This document shows positions 24,994-32,266 of a DNA stretch of 32,266 nt, one piece after another. Positions within the stretch are counted from its first letter, which is position 1. Every line of letters begins with the position of its first letter. The position numbers and the translations under genes are program-made. Origin of the DNA: an uncultured Cyclobacteriaceae bacterium (lineage in GTDB: Bacteria; Bacteroidota; Bacteroidia; Cytophagales; Cyclobacteriaceae). Where the stretch lies: assembly GCA_937958005.1 (NCBI GenBank), contig CALGOB010000195.1, forward strand, positions 1 through 32,266, read 5' to 3'. The notes under the pieces were generated by a model. That model did not search any database, was not told the origin of the DNA, and saw only the letters and a list, made by a program, of their open reading frames with translations.

Positions 24994-27900
24994 TTAGTGG
25001 GCTTTCGTATCCTCACTTTTTATGGGCAGGTAAAATGTAAATTTAGCGCCCTCACCTAAAGTACTTTCAGCCTCTATGCTCCCACCGTGCCTATTAATGA
25101 TTTTTTTCACAATGGCAAGTCCTACTCCAGTTCCCTTAAATTCACTTTCATTATGCAATCTTTGGAAAACCCCAAATAGTTTTCCTAAATATTTATTATT
25201 GAAACCCGCTCCATAATCCTTAATACTATATTGAATAAAACGTTCTTTAGTAACTGAAGTAATTTCAATCTTAATCACTTCTTTTTTTGAAGAGTACTTA
25301 AAGGCATTTGAAATAAGGTTTATCCAAACTTGTTTGAAAATTTTCTGATCAACTTCAGCATCCAATATCGTCGTTTTGCTGATTTCTATTTTAGAGTCTT
25401 TGTAGTTTTTCTTTTCTTCAGCAATAATTTCATCAATCATTAGCTCCATTTTAACTGGATTCTTTTTGACTTGATATCTAGCGACTCTCGAGAATTCCAT
25501 CAGGTCTTTGATTAGGTGATCCATTTTCATTGTATTGTCATTAATGAAATCAAGCCATTTCATCCCTCGCTCGTCTATTTTATCTTTATACTCATTGCTT
25601 AACAAAAGGGAAAAGCCTTCCAAAGCTCTCAATGGTGCTCTTAAATCATGGGAAACTGAGTAACTAAAACTTTCTAATTCTTGATTAACAACCAGTAGCT
25701 GCTCACTACTCTCCTTTAATCTTTCTTTCTGTTTCCTAAGTATTTCATTTGATATCTTAAGTTCTTCTGTTTGAAAAATTAAGCGTTCTTCTTGCCTCTT
25801 CCTCAAAGTAATATCAGTTGATACACCTCCTATAGAAATTATTTCACCGGCTCTGTTATGGAGAGGAAACCTAACTGACATGTAATTATGCGCTTCATCA
25901 TTTAGCCAAATCATCTCTTCTTGCTCTACAATAGCATTATTATCGCGTACATTTTTGTCTGACTGTATTAATTCTTCCACTACCTCTACAGGAAATAGTT
26001 CAGCGTCTGTTTTACCAATTACCTGTTGTTCAGTAAGTCCAAACACTTTTATAAATTCTTTATTGACAATTTGATACTTCCCTTCTATGTCTTTTAGAAA
26101 AATCATTGATGGGGTAATATTGATAAAACTTTCCAGTAAGTTTTTCTGAGCTAGCATTTCATTGGAAATCCTCATTATCTCGGCAGTTCTCTGTTTCACC
26201 TTGCTTTCTAAGCTTTCATTCAATTTATAAATTCTGTTTTCAACCTCTTTTTCCTTAGTGATATCCGTAATAACAACTGACACTTTTAATAAGGCCCCCC
26301 ATATATCTGTATCACAAATAGCAGAAAATAACACTTCTACTAACTCTCCTGACTTTTTAAGATATTGCATAGGAATGTTAAGGCATCTTCCCTCTTTCAT
26401 AAATATCGGGTAAAGTTCATTTCTAAAGACCTGACATGAATCTTCAGTCATAAAATCCGTAATATCCCTACCCAAAACTTCTTCTAAGTGATAACCCATT
26501 TCTACTAACCAATATTTACTAACACTAACAACTTTTATGTCACTATCTATAGAAAATAACATCGCAGGAGTTTCGTTATATAGCTTTTGATACATCTTTT
26601 GACTATCAATTAGCTTAGTTTTAGCTTTTCTTTCAATAAAAGAATTTAAAATCATGAAATAGGAAGTCTCTAGAAATCTTAATTCTTGCTTGGTCCAAAT
26701 TCTTTCATCAGATTTATCTTCAAAAGCTAAGAATCCAGTAAATTCTTGGTCTATTAAAATTGGAGATAAAAGAACAGTACCTGCTCCCCAACTATAAAAT
26801 GTAATACTAATTGAAGTTGGTAATTCTGTCAGGCTTCTCATTTTTCTTTGGCCTTGGAAAAACGTTACAAATTCCTCCAAATAAAAACTACTTATTACCT
26901 TAAGTTTTCGGTCATCTTTAGTTTGTTTATTCCAACGAAGAGCCGGAATCAAGTTACTGTTAAATGGGTCTTTCTGATAAATATATACTTTATTAAGGCC
27001 CAAACTATTTCCGATTATTTGCATGGTTTCAGTGAAAGCTTGATCAGATTCTATTTGCTTATTTAATTTATGTGAGATTAAGGTTAGTGTTTTTTGAAAT
27101 GACAGGTTTGAAATCAGTCGTTTCTCATGCTGTCTCTCTAAAGTCAGATCGTGTACGGTTCCTATAATTCTTGAAGGGACACCAAATTTATCATAATAAA
27201 TATGTGCATTTTGAACTACTATCTTTTCATACCCTTGATACTGAATTAGCCTATGTTCTATTTTAACAGCATGGCCATCAATAATTATATTCTCAAAATA
27301 TTTTTCAACTTTCTCTCTATCTTCCTGATGTACAGCATCCATAAAAACTTCAAAACTTATTTCAGAGCCTATTTCTCTTCCATAAATCTGATACATTTGT
27401 GGTGACCACTCCACCTTTTCATGAATCATGTCATAGTCATATGAGCCGTATCTAGCAATGGATTCAGCTTTGGCTATTACCTCATTGTATTTATTGATTC
27501 TCTCAGTTTCCAGAAAATCGGCTGTCACATCCCAATTTACGCCTATCAAATTAATAGGTACTCCAGCCACATCACGGTGTACTTCCGCCACTGCCCTAAT
27601 CATTCTAATATCACCTGACGGTTGCAAAATTCTGAAACGTGTATCAAACTTACCTCCTTCTATCGCCTTATTAATTTCTTCTTCTACCTGTTCTTTATCT
27701 TCACTATGTATGCTTAGCTTCCAGTCTTCAAAATTTAAATTTTCTTTATCTGATTTCAACCCATATATTTCTAAGATCTTAGCACTACAGTCAATAAAAC
27801 CTTTTTGTATATTCCAGTCCCAGATTCCGAACTTTGCTGCATTTTGTGCTGTTTCAAATTTTTCCCTTAGCTTCTGAATTAACTGGTTGCTTCTAATTTC

Positions 27901-28614
27901 TTGATCTACATTTAAAAATAACCCTTCTGCAGCCACTACTTTTTTATTTTCAAATACAGGGTAACCAACTATTCTGATCCATATTTCCCCATACTTCTCT
28001 GAGGTTACCTGAAGTGTTTTGTCAAAGGCCATGCCTTTATCAAGAATCTCGACAAAGGCTCCTAAAAGCTCTTTTTGATCCTTTCTATTAAAACTTTTCA
28101 AAAAATTAGAAAGGTAATTATTCTTTCTTGCCTTTTCTCCACTAGTCTCAAACCAGGATTCAGCTATCCAGATCTCCCCATGTACTGTAGTGAGGGTCCA
28201 ATTTCCAACCCCGCTATTCACATAAATATCGCTTTGAATAAACGGTTTATTCGATTTTTTCCCTTGTAGATTTCCAAACAGGTCGTAATCATTATTGACG
28301 TTTTTAAAACTAACAAAATGGTCTTCACGCACTTCAGACACCGAATAAGTATCTTTTTTTGACCTAGAAAGCAATACGAATAGACCAAGAATAACAGCCC
28401 CTAGGATTACTTTGACCCTTAAATCTTCTATAGTTGAAAACTCTCCTTCTAAATAAGTCCCATCAGAATCTTCTGCTTGGTACATTGTAAGTGTATTGAC
28501 CTCATCATTAAAGTTTTCTAATGATTCAGAAGCTGAGATAATGATTCCCCCAAGGGCGATCATTAAAAGTAGAATGATTAAGAATAGATAGGAAAAATTC
28601 TTTAGAATAGTCAT
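24994..28614 (-). CDS. Membrane-bound multi-PAS/GAF sensor histidine kinase (1206 aa)
   Basis: Two transmembrane helices (about 8-27 and 67-83) flank a short extracytoplasmic loop of about 40 residues, too small for a normal sensor domain. The cytoplasm holds a run of PAS-type domains (about 130-240 divergent, 258-370, 385-495), a GAF domain (about 510-650) and two more PAS domains (about 665-930). A coiled-coil precedes a HisKA domain with H989 (SYSVSHDLRAPLRALEG) and an HATPase_c domain with N-box N1103 (NLISNAFKYSS), DYGAG and GTGVGLAIV. It senses mainly intracellular signals (redox, light or ligands), which cannot be told from sequence. No receiver is attached. It is the last gene of a three-gene operon, 20 bp after the regulator gene. 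Confidence 0.93.
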   Translation of the reverse strand: MTILKNFSYLFLIILLLMIALGGIIISASESLENFNDEVNTLTMYQAEDSDGTYLEGEFSTIEDLRVKVILGAVILGLFVLLSRSKKDTYSVSEVREDHFVSFKNVNNDYDLFGNLQGKKSNKPFIQSDIYVNSGVGNWTLTTVHGEIWIAESWFETSGEKARKNNYLSNFLKSFNRKDQKELLGAFVEILDKGMAFDKTLQVTSEKYGEIWIRIVGYPVFENKKVVAAEGLFLNVDQEIRSNQLIQKLREKFETAQNAAKFGIWDWNIQKGFIDCSAKILEIYGLKSDKENLNFEDWKLSIHSEDKEQVEEEINKAIEGGKFDTRFRILQPSGDIRMIRAVAEVHRDVAGVPINLIGVNWDVTADFLETERINKYNEVIAKAESIARYGSYDYDMIHEKVEWSPQMYQIYGREIGSEISFEVFMDAVHQEDREKVEKYFENIIIDGHAVKIEHRLIQYQGYEKIVVQNAHIYYDKFGVPSRIIGTVHDLTLERQHEKRLISNLSFQKTLTLISHKLNKQIESDQAFTETMQIIGNSLGLNKVYIYQKDPFNSNLIPALRWNKQTKDDRKLKVISSFYLEEFVTFFQGQRKMRSLTELPTSISITFYSWGAGTVLLSPILIDQEFTGFLAFEDKSDERIWTKQELRFLETSYFMILNSFIERKAKTKLIDSQKMYQKLYNETPAMLFSIDSDIKVVSVSKYWLVEMGYHLEEVLGRDITDFMTEDSCQVFRNELYPIFMKEGRCLNIPMQYLKKSGELVEVLFSAICDTDIWGALLKVSVVITDITKEKEVENRIYKLNESLESKVKQRTAEIMRISNEMLAQKNLLESFINITPSMIFLKDIEGKYQIVNKEFIKVFGLTEQQVIGKTDAELFPVEVVEELIQSDKNVRDNNAIVEQEEMIWLNDEAHNYMSVRFPLHNRAGEIISIGGVSTDITLRKRQEERLIFQTEELKISNEILRKQKERLKESSEQLLVVNQELESFSYSVSHDLRAPLRALEGFSLLLSNEYKDKIDERGMKWLDFINDNTMKMDHLIKDLMEFSRVARYQVKKNPVKMELMIDEIIAEEKKNYKDSKIEISKTTILDAEVDQKIFKQVWINLISNAFKYSSKKEVIKIEITSVTKERFIQYSIKDYGAGFNNKYLGKLFGVFQRLHNESEFKGTGVGLAIVKKIINRHGGSIEAESTLGEGAKFTFYLPIKSEDTKAH

Positions 28615-28634
28615 CTTTTCAGATATTTACAGTG

Positions 28635-29273
28635 TTAAACTATCTCCCTTTCAACTGCATACATTACCAGTCCTGCTACATTTTTACAACCGGTCTTTTC
28701 CAATAAGTTTCTCTTATGGGTTTCAACAGTACGTATGCTAATGAATAACTTATCAGCAATTTCTTGGTTGGTCATTTCATTAGCGATCATCACTAGAATC
28801 TCCTGTTCCCTACTACTAATTGGGGTTTCTTTGGTCAGTCTTTCTTTAGGCTTTCTTTTAGATATGTTTCTTATTAACGTATCATAAACTTCTTTTGAGA
28901 AGTAGTCTTCTCCTGAAATAATTTGAGACATGGCAGTAAAAAGTTCAGTTTTAGTGACATTCTTAAGAACATAACCATTAGCCCCTAATTCTATCATATT
29001 TTTAATATGGATACTTTCATTATGCATAGAAAGTACTAAGGTTTTATGAGCTGAACCCATTTCGTTTAATTTTTTAAGAAGCTCTACTCCATCCATCTTA
29101 GGCATATTAATATCCGTAAGGATGAGGTCATAACTTTTTTTAGCTAGATACTCCAGTGCTATAAGGCCATTCTCTGCCTCATCTGCTAAATTAAAATCAT
29201 CGCTTTCATTGAAATAATTCTTGATTGCATCACGGATCATTTCATGATCTTCTACTAGTAAAATATTATACAT
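28635..29273 (-). CDS. NarL/LuxR-type response regulator
   Basis: The 212-residue protein has an N-terminal receiver domain with phospho-acceptor D54 (ILTDINMPKMDG), acidic pair E8/D9, Thr/Ser at LSMHNES and the LKN lysine. A C-terminal LuxR-type helix-turn-helix follows (about 148-205, SSREQEILVMIANEMTNQEI then IRTVETHKRNLLEKTG). It should bind DNA when phosphorylated. The upstream kinase (HisKA_3 type) is its likely partner; its start overlaps that kinase's stop by 8 bp (ATGTATAA). The target promoters are not identifiable here. Confidence 0.95.
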   Translation of the reverse strand: MYNILLVEDHEMIRDAIKNYFNESDDFNLADEAENGLIALEYLAKKSYDLILTDINMPKMDGVELLKKLNEMGSAHKTLVLSMHNESIHIKNMIELGANGYVLKNVTKTELFTAMSQIISGEDYFSKEVYDTLIRNISKRKPKERLTKETPISSREQEILVMIANEMTNQEIADKLFISIRTVETHKRNLLEKTGCKNVAGLVMYAVEREIV

Positions 29274-30996
29274 TTTGATTGGGGATTTGTATGTGGATTG
29301 CAGTTCCTTTATTTATTGTTGATTCTATACGGAATTCGCCATTACAGTTCCTGACTCGTTCCTTCATATTCCTAATGCCGTTTCCTAATTTTGCATTATC
29401 CATGCTAAATCCTTTTCCATTGTCCACAATGGATACGTTCAGAAAATAAGCATTTTCTATGATCTCTAAATTAATTTTAGAAGGGCAAGCATATTTCATT
29501 ATATTGTTAAATGCTTCTTGCATAATTCGATACAATTGACCTCCGACAAAATCAGATATGCTTTCATCTTTGAAATTTGTATTCAATTCGATTATCTCTT
29601 CGTTTGGTGTATTTTCTATTAAAAACTTAAGTGCAGTAGAAAATGATTGGTTTTCTAAAATGCTGGTTGTTAGCAATCTTGACAATCCTCTTATATCATT
29701 AATGGAATCATTTAAAAGTCTTTGAACTTTTACTTCGTCTCTAACTTCAGCGTTTAAAAACATGCTCAATGCACTTAGCTTGGGTCCCACATTATCATGT
29801 AACTCTTTAGAAATCTTATTTCTTTCATTCTCCTGAATGTTTAACAGTGCCAAGCTTGTTTCTCTACTTTCGGTAGTTTCTACGATGGTTCCATAAAATA
29901 TAGTTCCATCTGAATTTGGGTTAGGTTTAACTATGGTCTTGCAATATTTAACTCCTTTAGTAAAGCCCACTGGTATATAGCGGTGTTCCATCTCAAAGTC
30001 TAAGGATAATTCTATAGATTGTTCAAACCTTTTAATAAAGGTTGGTTGGTCTTGCGGGTGTACAAACTTGATTAATCTTGACTGCGAAATGTAGTTATTA
30101 TTAGGGTTCAAGTTTAAAAGCTTGATAAAATTGGCAGAAACTGACAGAATATCATTCTCCTTATCAAATTCAAAGCTTCCGCAATTACTCTGGTTTTCTG
30201 CTTGCTGAAGAATAAACTGGTCTTTGGCATTCTGTTCTTCCAGAGCTTTTTTTTCTGTTACATCACGGATTACAGAAACTATTCCCTTTACCTCAGTTAA
30301 AGAAGAAAGTGGAGATTTAATAATTTCTAATATTTTCGTTTTTCTGACTTCATTAAAATAAGATCCTTCATAAGTATAGCTTTGGTTTCTGGTCAATACA
30401 TAGTTATCTGCTATCTTAAATTCAGCACTCTTCATGAAGTTCTCTTCTCTCTTTCCTATTACATTTGCTTCTGTAGTTTTGAAAAATTGGCAAAAAGCAT
30501 TATTCACTTTTGATATCCGTCCGTCCGTAGATTTCAACATTACCAAGTCAGTCAAACTGTTAAACAAGGTATCTAAAAGCTCATTTTTTTGAATTAATTC
30601 ACTTTCAAATTGCTTAATTTCACCTTGCAACTTCATCTCCTTCATGGCTCGGTCAATAGCTAAGGGAATTTTTCCGATGTTATCTTTTAAAATAAAATCA
30701 GTAGCACCCCTTCTTATGAGATCTACAGCCTTTTCTTCACCGATAGTAGATGAGAAGAATATAAATGGAACTTCAGGGCTTACTTCTTTTACGACTGACA
30801 GCACATCTAATCCATCAAAACCATTTAAATTAAAGTCCGAAATAACTACATCTACCCCTCGTATAAGGTGCGATTCTATATCAGATAAATGATCTGTTAT
30901 ATTTAAATTGATCTGCTTGGTTCCTGATTCAGTAGCTATTTTAAACAGCTCGATGTCTGAGGGGCTATCCTCTATGTATAAAACTTCAACTTTCAT
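29266..30996 (-). CDS. REC-PAS-PAS-HisKA_3 hybrid histidine kinase
   Basis: The 576-residue soluble kinase starts with a receiver domain (about 4-120) with D54 (VISDFNLNGFDG) and the C-terminal lysine K104 (LKDN). Two PAS domains follow (about 138-250 and 262-380), then a HisKA_3 dimerisation helix with H400 (KELHDNVGPKLSAL) and an HATPase_c domain (DNGKGFSMDN, then LGNGIRNMKERV). HisKA_3 kinases pair with NarL-type regulators, which fits the adjacent gene. The leading receiver lets another kinase tune this one, possibly the 1206-aa kinase downstream. It is the first gene of the operon. No clear TAnnTTTG box was seen upstream. Confidence 0.93.
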   Translation of the reverse strand: MKVEVLYIEDSPSDIELFKIATESGTKQINLNITDHLSDIESHLIRGVDVVISDFNLNGFDGLDVLSVVKEVSPEVPFIFFSSTIGEEKAVDLIRRGATDFILKDNIGKIPLAIDRAMKEMKLQGEIKQFESELIQKNELLDTLFNSLTDLVMLKSTDGRISKVNNAFCQFFKTTEANVIGKREENFMKSAEFKIADNYVLTRNQSYTYEGSYFNEVRKTKILEIIKSPLSSLTEVKGIVSVIRDVTEKKALEEQNAKDQFILQQAENQSNCGSFEFDKENDILSVSANFIKLLNLNPNNNYISQSRLIKFVHPQDQPTFIKRFEQSIELSLDFEMEHRYIPVGFTKGVKYCKTIVKPNPNSDGTIFYGTIVETTESRETSLALLNIQENERNKISKELHDNVGPKLSALSMFLNAEVRDEVKVQRLLNDSINDIRGLSRLLTTSILENQSFSTALKFLIENTPNEEIIELNTNFKDESISDFVGGQLYRIMQEAFNNIMKYACPSKINLEIIENAYFLNVSIVDNGKGFSMDNAKLGNGIRNMKERVRNCNGEFRIESTINKGTAIHIQIPNQNV

Positions 30997-31594
30997 TCCG
31001 TGCGTATTTAATTCAGATTAAAGAATAGAGGTAATGATGATAATCCTACTTATCATTTCTACCTGTTAATCGCTCGGAATCTTTATCTTGTTGATATTAT
31101 GAGGTCAAGTTATCGAATTTAGAATTCAACTGTTTTAACTATCGATGAATTGTTTCAAATTATCGACCAATAAGCAAGTAAATTGAGTCTTAGAAAACAG
31201 CAACCAATTGATATCTTGTTAGTATTTTAATTATAACTATCTATACATTAAGTTTTTATCTATGCTTATTTAAATTATCGCTTTATAGAAAAGGTACTTT
31301 AACAAGAATAATCAAAGACGAGAAAATACCAATTCAAATGCATTATCATTTGATGATACTTTTTTTACATTTCAAATAAACCAATTGATTTAGGCACTTA
31401 ATAAATATGACGTTTTTCTATTTATTAACCTGACAACTATTTTCGTCTAAGCAAGGTCTTCTGCAAGAGATTTTGCTTTTTTTAGTCTCACCAGTCATGG
31501 TTGTTTAGAGCTTCACAACCTTATTTTTTGTGATTTCAACAGCATTTATTTGATTGAATTGATTTAAACAAGACGATCTATCAACATCCTATAT
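30997..31594. other. AT-rich region upstream of the kinase operon, nothing recognised
   Basis: About 600 bp between the kinase start and repeat A5. The operon promoter must lie here, but no convincing box pair was found. No ORF looks coding. Confidence 0.4.
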
Positions 31595-31694
31595 TTTTAA
31601 TCCCTAAGGAATATTAATTCCTCGACTCTTGAGTAGGTCATTAAATTATTGCCCATGGACACCCCGTACCCTTGGCTCGGGATTGGTTCATTGA
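31595..31694 (-). repeat. Family A structured repeat, inverted copy A5
   Basis: The only copy on the minus strand, 100 bp. Read on its own strand, hairpin 1 is TCCCG/CGGGG (one T-G pair, plus a mismatch in the inner stem AGCC/GGGT), hairpin 2 is ACTC-AA-GAGT, and hairpin 3 is ATTCC-TTA-GGGAT (one T-G pair). It ends 24 bp before family C copy C2. Confidence 0.85.
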
Positions 31695-31718
31695 CCCCAT
31701 CCTATCTGTTACTCATCT

Positions 31719-31914
31719 AACCCGAATAATTTGGGGTGTCAGACCAGAGAAATAATTATTAGAAAAACTAAATGATTGACTATCAACTTATTCGATTCAG
31801 TAGAGTAAAATTGACATTCCTCAAATTTGGGTTATGTCAATTCTTAAGTTTTTCATCATAAAACTAAGTAAATCAATTACTTATTACGCAAGGTCGTGGT
31901 TTGTCATGAATAAT
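31719..31914 (+). repeat. Family C repeat, copy C2
   Basis: About 196 bp, in the same orientation as C1 at 1646-1828. It begins AACCCGAATAATT and carries about 13 extra nt near the start. The internal stem AATTGACAT/ATGTCAATT is a perfect 9 bp here (6 bp in C1), around a CAAATTTG palindrome. The AACCCGAAT start is shared with the family B terminus. Confidence 0.8.
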
Positions 31915-32266
31915 TCCATCTAACTTCCATTTCAAGTTATAGTTATTTCAGTGAGTGATGTACCTAATCGTTGCATTTGTTTTCTAATAGAAGCTCCAGT
32001 TTTCATTTTGATGGTTTCTTGATAAATGGTTGATTCAATGGATCACCAATTAATGTTTCTAAGCCTGGTGAACTATCGCCAGGGTTTTATATCTCATCCA
32101 AAATACGGGTGGGGATAACCTCACCATTACATCCATAGGCTTTGACATGACTGCTAGTAACAAGTTAGCTCCTTTATGTTACTTTGCTCAAGTACTGAAA
32201 TATGGGTTTAATGTTGTCATAGGGAATAAAGAATAATAACAGAACGGTAATACAATTCGGTTTGAT
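31915..32266. other. Window end, possible decayed coding DNA
   Basis: Only short ORF fragments are seen, for example a 24-codon minus-strand stretch starting MKTGASIRKQMQRLG, and none belongs to a family I recognise. A CTGGTG/CGCCAG hairpin with a following TTTT lies near 32064-32087. This may be decayed coding DNA, but that cannot be confirmed. Confidence 0.3.

Noticed and set aside
5561-31914. CRISPR array
   Set aside because: The repeats are dispersed over kilobases and of 70-200 bp, not short units with regular spacers.
31915-32266. Transposase remnant on the minus strand
   Set aside because: The short fragments (MKTGASIRKQM and a 37-codon stretch ending YKTLAIVHQA) do not match a family I can name, so I leave the region unassigned.

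Overview
The window looks like chromosome from a gliding or marine Bacteroidota, most likely a Cytophagales relative (inference). The evidence is an AT-rich base composition, a large secreted protease ending in a type IX secretion (Por) sorting domain, promoters of the Bacteroidota form TTTG-N22-TAnnTTTG, a Bacteroidota-style AccD lacking its zinc ribbon, an NqrF flavoprotein, and almost no Shine-Dalgarno sequences. No tRNA, rRNA, CRISPR array or phage module was seen.

Layout. At 1-1676 a decaying IS110-family transposase (deletion plus frameshift) lies beside a 51-residue Cys-rich small gene. At 1960-7685, on the minus strand, are a multidomain S8 protease, an ArsC/Spx-like protein and a membrane-anchored alpha/beta hydrolase. 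At 8433-12006, on the plus strand, are accD, nqrF and a ureohydrolase-fold protein that has lost half of its metal ligands. At 12677-18686 is a tightly overlapping six-gene minus-strand operon: SpoIIM-like, membrane protein, DUF4129-like, DUF4350-like, MoxR AAA+ ATPase and DUF58. At 19317-23803 are a small membrane protein, an iron-type ABC transporter pair (ATPase plus fused permease, no binding protein) and two small orphan proteins. At 24994-30996 is a three-gene two-component operon: a REC-PAS-HisKA_3 kinase, a NarL/LuxR-type regulator and a 1206-residue multi-PAS kinase.

The most unusual layer is intergenic. Nearly every long gap holds one or more short repeats from at least three families. 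Family A has five copies of about 100-158 bp, spaced roughly every 5.6-7.2 kb. Each copy can fold into three hairpins, loop lengths vary while stems persist, and most stem substitutions seen are C-to-T changes that would leave G-U pairs in RNA. Family B is a MITE-like element of about 94 bp with 15-bp terminal inverted repeats, present as two full and two partial or rearranged copies. Family C is about 190 bp, with two same-orientation copies near the two ends of the window; it shares the AACCCGAAT terminus with family B. A separate 141-bp inverted-repeat element (6451-6591) and a GC-rich foldable island (24191-24420) add to this. Several of these abut each other (B1/A1, A3/B3, A5/C2, island/A4), so the gaps look like repeated landing sites for small structured elements.

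How the genes work together: accD (fatty-acid synthesis) and nqrF (sodium-pumping respiration) are housekeeping genes under look-alike promoters. The MoxR/DUF58 operon is a membrane-associated chaperone-like cluster. The kinase/regulator operon forms one signalling unit, probably with two kinases feeding one regulator. Gene functions come from motif recognition only; no database search was possible.
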